From a virus, in the IMG/VR virus record IMGVR_UViG_3300009285_005139, positions 1 through 25,350 of that record: a stretch of DNA of 25,350 nt, one strand, 5' to 3'. Under the pieces are notes generated by a model. The model ran no database searches, was not told the origin of the DNA, and saw only the letters and a program-made list of their open reading frames with translations. Positions 21,611-25,350 of the stretch are shown here, piece by piece; position 1 is the stretch's first letter, and each line of letters opens with the position of its first letter. A program made the position numbers and the translations under genes.

Positions 21611-23469
21611 GTTTCGGCCAGCCCCTTGACCCCACACAGGTGCCGCGGGCGCCCAGAGTGTCCCCACAGGCGCCCCTAGCGCCGGGGCAGCCGCTTGACC
21701 CCACACAGGTGCCGCGGGCGCCCCCCGTTCCGGGGATGCCATCGGTGGCGCCGGGCCAGCCCCTTGACCCCACAATGGTGCCCAAGGCGCCCCCTAGGAC
21801 GGCCCCAGCGGCCATTCCAACCCCTGGACAGGGTCTGGACCCTCAGCAAGCCCCGCCGAGGCCCCCGGCGCCCCCAGCGCCCCAACCGAGGCTGGGGCAG
21901 TCGGTTCAACTCGCACCCGAACCCAACCGCGTCAGCACGCAGGAAGTGGCATTGGGGTTCAGCCAGCAGAAAGCGGCCGTCAACCTGCCGCCCGGTGCGA
22001 GCCCGCAGGCACAGAACTGGGTTGCGCGTGAGGGCGGGTTGGAACCCCGGTGGCGGGTCGGTGCCTTGGGTTCGATGAACACGTTTGCCGATGACGTGCT
22101 CTGGCTCGGGGAATACTCGACGGTGAGCGGTGGTCGGTTCCCGGTCGCGCTATCCGCCCGGACGCTGGCGTGGTACAGCGCGCTCGCGTGGCGGAAGGCG
22201 AGTTACAGCACTCAGCCGACAAACGACCCCCTGTCGGGGAACGACACAAACTACATTGACGCCACCGTTCTCTACGACCCGGTGCTGGATGAGAACACAC
22301 TCTGCTTCGTTAACGGAGTGGATCAGGCGTTCGTCTTTGACGGGCCGAGTCGGAACACATTCAGCACGTTGACCAACGCGCCGATTGCCGGCACCGTGAC
22401 CGTGCTGGACAACCGAGTCATCTTTGGCAATGTGACCAGCGGCGGGACGCAGTTCGTCCAGCGCGTGATGTGGAGTGCGAGAGGCGATCCGCAGACATAT
22501 GCCGAACCCACGGGCGGCACGGAAGACTTGCTCTCAGCTCGCGGCACGATACAGAAGATACTGGGTGACGGGGATCAGCTAGTTGTCTGGTTCGACAACG
22601 AAATCTGGATCGGGTTGAAGTACGACTATCCCTTCGATTTCCAGTTCGTGCCGCTTGACCAGACAATCGGCACCGTCTCGCCTTGGACGGTGCGTCGCAC
22701 GCCAATGGGTATCATGTTCTTGGGTAGCGACAACCAGGTCTACGTCCTGCCCCAAGGCGGCACGCCGCGCCCGGTCGGTGGAGATGTGTGGCGCTATATC
22801 CGCGAGCAGATTGACAATCCCGCGCGTGCTTGCGGTGAGTTGGACCCGTCACAAGGCGCGTATCTCCTCGCCTTCCCGATACAGGGCGGTACGGGTAGAG
22901 GGGATGTGGGCGTGCAGGTCGAACCCGCGACAGGTGCATGGATGCCGCAAACGTTCGCGGCCCCGGTGACCGCGCTGGGAATCGCGCAACTCTCCTCTAG
23001 TGCGACAACCTGGGGCGGGCTCATCGGCACATTCCAGCAGCAGACCGCAACCTACGCGCAATTGGGTGGTAGTGGTACAGCTCGTTCGCTACTGGTGGGG
23101 CACTCGACCGGCACGGTCGGTCAGTTCGCGAGCGGAATCACGGGCGACCTCGGAGCGTTGGTGGATAGTCGGGCGCTGATAGCGATACCTGTTGTGGATG
23201 CGACGAAGCGGACCTACCTACGGGAACTGCGGATAGATTACCGTGCGCCGAGCGCGAGTAGTGTGACGTTGCGTCTGTCGGCAGATTGGGGTGCCAGTTT
23301 CCCGCAGGAGATCGGCGTGGCGTTGCCAGCGGCCAGTGTCTCCGGGCAAACGGTAGTGCCGTTGGGCTTCGCAGCCATCGAGCCCAGCATCCAGGTACAG
23401 CACGATCAGGGCCATCGGTTCGCGTTGACGCGGATGAACGCCGTGACGGAGAGCATCGGGCGTGGCTGA
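21607..23469 (+). CDS. Tail protein, P22 gp10-like, with proline-rich repeats
   Basis: This 620-aa protein has an N-terminal proline-rich tail (about 1-110) with a 23-24-residue repeat starting at residues 4, 27, 50 and 74, each GQPLDPTQVPRAP or a variant. After it, the body has the layout of P22 gp10-type packaged-DNA stabilisation/tail nozzle proteins: GASPQAQNWVAREGGLEPRWRVG, FVNGVDQAFVFDGPSRNTFS, VTVLDNRVIFGNVTSGG, MWSARGDPQTYAEPTGGTEDLLSARGTIQKIL, WFDNEIWIGLKYDYPFDFQFVPL, TIGTVSPWTVRRTPMGIMFLGSDNQVYVL, a bladed beta-propeller. The C-terminal part (after about 540) is another beta domain. If correct it seals DNA in the head and forms the tail knob, supporting a podovirus. Confidence 0.65.
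   Translation: MSFGQPLDPTQVPRAPRVSPQAPLAPGQPLDPTQVPRAPPVPGMPSVAPGQPLDPTMVPKAPPRTAPAAIPTPGQGLDPQQAPPRPPAPPAPQPRLGQSVQLAPEPNRVSTQEVALGFSQQKAAVNLPPGASPQAQNWVAREGGLEPRWRVGALGSMNTFADDVLWLGEYSTVSGGRFPVALSARTLAWYSALAWRKASYSTQPTNDPLSGNDTNYIDATVLYDPVLDENTLCFVNGVDQAFVFDGPSRNTFSTLTNAPIAGTVTVLDNRVIFGNVTSGGTQFVQRVMWSARGDPQTYAEPTGGTEDLLSARGTIQKILGDGDQLVVWFDNEIWIGLKYDYPFDFQFVPLDQTIGTVSPWTVRRTPMGIMFLGSDNQVYVLPQGGTPRPVGGDVWRYIREQIDNPARACGELDPSQGAYLLAFPIQGGTGRGDVGVQVEPATGAWMPQTFAAPVTALGIAQLSSSATTWGGLIGTFQQQTATYAQLGGSGTARSLLVGHSTGTVGQFASGITGDLGALVDSRALIAIPVVDATKRTYLRELRIDYRAPSASSVTLRLSADWGASFPQEIGVALPAASVSGQTVVPLGFAAIEPSIQVQHDQGHRFALTRMNAVTESIGRG
21625..21792 (+). repeat. 69-bp-period tandem repeat in the gp10-like gene
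   Basis: A 30-bp unit encoding LDPTQVPRAP plus flank is exact at 21625-21654 and 21694-21723, and diverged at 21763-21792; spacing is 69 bp each time. A weaker fourth unit (GQGLDPQQAPPRP) follows 72 bp later. The two exact copies show the expansion is recent. Confidence 0.75.
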
Positions 23470-23728
23470 CACCTTCCCAACTCACCGCGTCCGGTCACCG
23501 CCGTCAAGCGTCATGGGCGACTTGAGACTGTACCTGACCGAGATGGCATCGGCACTCAACATGATGCCGCGCGTGTCATACACCAGCTACGGGAACCCGA
23601 ACAGTAATGTCACGGGCCAGCGCGGGGACTTGTTGGTCAATCTAGTGGCTAGCACCAACACCGCCCTCTGGTGGGGCAAACTCTACGGCTCGTCAAATAC
23701 CGGCTGGATCAGCTTGGCGACGGCATGA
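23462..23728 (+). CDS. Small tail or fibre protein
   Basis: This 88-aa protein starts at GTG 23462 with GGAGAG upstream, overlapping the gp10-like stop by 8 nt. It has RSPPSSVMGDLRLYLTEMASALNMMPRVS and then GNPNSNVTGQRGDLLVNLVASTNTALWWGKLYGSSNTGW, the latter of a type seen in small fibre-end or head-fibre proteins ('GDLA...S...LW.K..G...GW'). Role inferred from that pattern and position. Confidence 0.55.
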   Translation: MADTFPTHRVRSPPSSVMGDLRLYLTEMASALNMMPRVSYTSYGNPNSNVTGQRGDLLVNLVASTNTALWWGKLYGSSNTGWISLATA

Positions 23729-23805
23729 CACGACTACTACTTGTGCTAGGGGTATTGCTCGCAGGAGCGCCAGTCCTTAGTGTCCTCGGGTGGACTCTGA
23801 GATGA
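23725..23805 (+). CDS. 26-aa single-pass membrane peptide
   Basis: The 26-aa frame begins MTRLLLVLGVLLAGAPVLSV and ends LGWTLR, a basic residue on each side of one hydrophobic helix. It overlaps the previous stop (ATGA) and the next start (ATGA). Such arrangement suggests a very small membrane protein in the lysis cassette, perhaps a holin, antiholin or leader for coupling. Confidence 0.5.
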   Translation: MTRLLLVLGVLLAGAPVLSVLGWTLR

Positions 23806-24098
23806 GCGCTGAAGCCATCGTGGCCGTTGTCGTGCCCGCCGCTGTCGCGGTGGGCTGGCTCACCAAGCACATCCAAGCCCAGCGCGCCAACGGCGGCTCG
23901 ACGGCGGGTCACCAGATGCGGGTTGAGAACTTACTGACTGGTCTGTTGGAGGTCTCGCGTAACGTCGAGAAACACGTGGCGCAGATACCGCTTCTGGCGC
24001 AGAAGATGGAGCAGCACGAGGACGCCACGCGCTCGGCTCGTGAGAGTGTGGGCGAGCTGGTGGCCGACATGAAGATGCGGCAGCGGAGGCGCGAATGA
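23802..24098 (+). CDS. Membrane-anchored coiled-coil protein, lysis-like
   Basis: This 98-aa protein starts at ATG 23802 (an upstream GTG in frame at 23790 lacks a ribosome site). One transmembrane helix (AIVAVVVPAAVAVGWLT, about 5-21) is followed by a long helical, charged part (VENLLTGLLEVSRNVEKHVAQIPLLAQKMEQHEDATRSARESVGELVADMK) ending in RQRRRE. This N-in, short TM plus coiled-coil layout is typical of inner-membrane spanins or some holin-associated proteins. It forms an ATGA overlap with the next gene. Confidence 0.6.
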   Translation: MSAEAIVAVVVPAAVAVGWLTKHIQAQRANGGSTAGHQMRVENLLTGLLEVSRNVEKHVAQIPLLAQKMEQHEDATRSARESVGELVADMKMRQRRRE

Positions 24099-24487
24099 GC
24101 GATCCCAACGAAACGATCTCGCCCGCCGAGGCTCGCAAAGCCCCGACCGGACGGCGGGCCGCGCTCACCGTGGCCGTCGCGAAGGTCGCGGAAGACTTGG
24201 CTGGCAAGCAGACCAGAATCCCTCCGACGCCTAACCGGCTGCTGGCCGCAAAGCTCGCGCGGCTGGTTATCGGCGGCGCGGTGCTGATTGTAGCATACCG
24301 TACGTTTGACGGCGCGCTGACGCTCATGCTCAAGGCCGACACGTTGCGCGTGGTGGACTGTGTGCGCGTGGGGCTCGGCCTCGTGCTGGCGCTCGCGGCG
24401 TCCTACATCGTCACGCCCGACCGCACGGTAGCCGGGCTCAAGATCGCCCAGGCGCTCGCGCTCAGTTGGAAGCGGCCACCGCCTTAA
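24095..24487 (+). CDS. Two-pass membrane protein, holin-like
   Basis: This 130-aa protein has a basic, helical N-terminus (about 1-50) and two hydrophobic segments, LVIGGAVLIVAYRTF (57-71) and VGLGLVLALAASYIV (92-106), followed by a basic tail ending WKRPPP. Size, two helices and position after tail genes fit a holin or other lysis membrane protein, though no endolysin is present in the window. It ends the virion/lysis operon, followed by a 63-bp gap. Confidence 0.55.
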   Translation: MSDPNETISPAEARKAPTGRRAALTVAVAKVAEDLAGKQTRIPPTPNRLLAAKLARLVIGGAVLIVAYRTFDGALTLMLKADTLRVVDCVRVGLGLVLALAASYIVTPDRTVAGLKIAQALALSWKRPPP

Positions 24488-24550
24488 ACTGGCAAGCCGG
24501 TCACCATGTCAATAGATTCAACCTAGGTTCGTTCCCATCGAGGGAGGCGT
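24488..24550. promoter_or_regulatory. Short gap with 10-bp palindrome before the sugar genes
   Basis: The 63-bp gap contains the palindrome AACCTAGGTT (24520-24529) and a strong ribosome site GGGAGG (about 24542-24547) for the following gene. No good promoter match was found, but the gap suggests a separate transcription unit. Confidence 0.35.
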
Positions 24551-25189
24551 ATGTCAATCGCGTGTGTCATCGGGACGGCGGCGCTAGCCGAGCACGCTAG
24601 CAGTACGCTGTCCAGTGGGGGCCAGCCGTACAGCAACCGCGCGTGGCTCCTGCGCAATGTCATCCTGCCGTGGTACGTCTCCGCGGGCACCTTCTCCGAA
24701 ATCGTCGTCGTCGGTGAGTTCGAGCCCGGCCCCGGATACACACACATCCCATTCAACAGCGTGTACAAGAACTGCGCGGATGCACTAGTCAAACGCCAAG
24801 CGGGATGGGATGCACTGAAGCACAAGAACGTGGAATGGATACTGTTTCAGCACGACGACCATCTCTACGATCCATCGAATCCCTACCCCGCACACGATGC
24901 CGCCGGTGTCCTGAGCCCGAGTCGTTTCACGCGAGCGCGCTGTACCCAAGGCGAGGCGCTGAACGACGGCTCTGGAGTCGGTCCCAACGCACTGGTTCAC
25001 GTCAACGGTCACGTCTGTTTGATGCGGCACAGTGTGTTGGAGAACGGGTTCGCGTGGACTCAGTCACCGCCCCTGTTCACCTGGGACGTGGAGGTGACCC
25101 ATTTGCTGAGGCAGCGCAACGTGCCGATACGCTACGCGCCCGAACTGGTGACCTGGGACATGGAAGCGGGAGCCGAACCGTGGAAGTAG
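24551..25189 (+). CDS. Glycosyltransferase-like protein
   Basis: This 212-aa protein has a Rossmann/GT-A-like layout: SNRAWLLRNVILPWYVSAGTFSEIVVVGEFEPGPGY at the start, KNCADALVKRQAGWDALKHKNVEWILFQHDDHLYDP with the acidic HDDH at 101-104 in the position of a DxD, and a later VHVNGHVCLMRHSVLENGFAW then FTWDVEVTHLLRQRNVPIRYAPELVTWDME. These features resemble short GT2-like proteins of polysaccharide clusters. ATG 24551 has GGGAGG 3-4 nt upstream. It is followed by an SDR sugar epimerase, so they probably work in one sugar pathway. Exact activity is unknown. Confidence 0.65.
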   Translation: MSIACVIGTAALAEHASSTLSSGGQPYSNRAWLLRNVILPWYVSAGTFSEIVVVGEFEPGPGYTHIPFNSVYKNCADALVKRQAGWDALKHKNVEWILFQHDDHLYDPSNPYPAHDAAGVLSPSRFTRARCTQGEALNDGSGVGPNALVHVNGHVCLMRHSVLENGFAWTQSPPLFTWDVEVTHLLRQRNVPIRYAPELVTWDMEAGAEPWK

Positions 25190-25193
25190 CTCA

Positions 25194-25350
25194 ATGAACA
25201 TTCTTGTGACCGGCGGTTGCGGATTCATTGGGAGTTTTGTGGTCGAGCAACTGGTTGCTGAAGGCCACGCAGTACGGGTGGTGGACGTGCTGGAGCCGCG
25301 GGTGCATGGCGGCAAGAAGCCAGCACTGCCCGAGGGGGTAGGGTTCGAGC
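25194..25350 (+). CDS. Partial NAD-dependent sugar epimerase/dehydratase (SDR)
   Basis: Only the N-terminal 52 residues are in the window. MNILVTGGCGFIGSFVVEQL carries the extended SDR NAD(P)-binding motif TGGxGFIG, followed by GHAVRVVDVLEPRVHGG. The 'D.LEP.VHGG' segment after strand 2 is typical of a group annotated as dTDP-L-rhamnose 4-epimerases and related nucleotide-sugar epimerases. The start ATG is 4 nt after the previous stop, with GGAAG upstream. Catalytic YxxxK lies beyond the window, so the substrate is not certain. Confidence 0.8.
   Translation, partial: MNILVTGGCGFIGSFVVEQLVAEGHAVRVVDVLEPRVHGGKKPALPEGVGFE

Noticed and set aside
1-25350. CRISPR array
   Set aside because: Repeats found are pairs or in-frame coding repeats, without regular spacers.

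Overview
The window looks like part of a GC-rich tailed dsDNA phage genome (or prophage/metagenomic viral contig). Recognisable virion genes occur in the classic order small terminase, large terminase, portal, scaffold, decoration, major capsid, head-tail connectors and tail/fibre proteins. They are packed with 1-, 4- and 8-nt overlaps and share one strand from about 2.9 kb to the right edge. There is no tape-measure or tail-tube gene between capsid and lysis-like genes, there are two tandem connector genes, and one gene resembles the P22 gp10 tail protein. Together these suggest a short-tailed (podovirus-like) virion. The host cannot be fixed from sequence alone; most genes use strong GGAGG-type ribosome sites, so a GC-rich bacterium is likely.

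Layout: (1) 1-601, two leftward accessory genes, one partial and one a small cysteine-containing protein. (2) 602-1811, a control region around one small leaderless-looking zinc-ribbon gene. It has a 24-bp direct repeat, promoter-like boxes, two palindromes spaced 33 bp, and a perfect 13-bp hairpin. (3) 1812-2855, a leftward non-hydrolysing UDP-GlcNAc 2-epimerase gene with extreme strand composition. (4) 2937-5214, terminase subunits; the large subunit appears to use a CTG start. (5) 5267-8632, small basic proteins and virion proteins, including a LamG-like protein split by a -1 frameshift. (6) 8633-13486, portal, scaffold-like, decoration and capsid. (7) 13540-17467, small virion proteins, two duplicated connectors and a fibre protein. 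(8) 17531-20430, a putative lipoprotein and two glycosyltransferase genes, one with two GT-A-like domains. (9) 20433-23728, duplicated tail proteins and a gp10-like protein with proline-rich repeats. (10) 23725-24487, three overlapping small membrane-protein genes, probably lysis-related. (11) 24551-25350, a third GT-like gene and the start of an SDR sugar epimerase close to the dTDP-L-rhamnose 4-epimerase type.

The most interesting theme is a dispersed sugar toolkit: a UDP-HexNAc 2-epimerase, three glycosyltransferase-like proteins and an SDR epimerase embedded in a virion operon. This points to phage-directed glycosylation, perhaps of capsid or fibres or of the host surface. The second theme is a compact regulatory region with paired palindromes and repeated motifs. 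All functional calls are by eye from protein motifs and gene order; no database search was possible.
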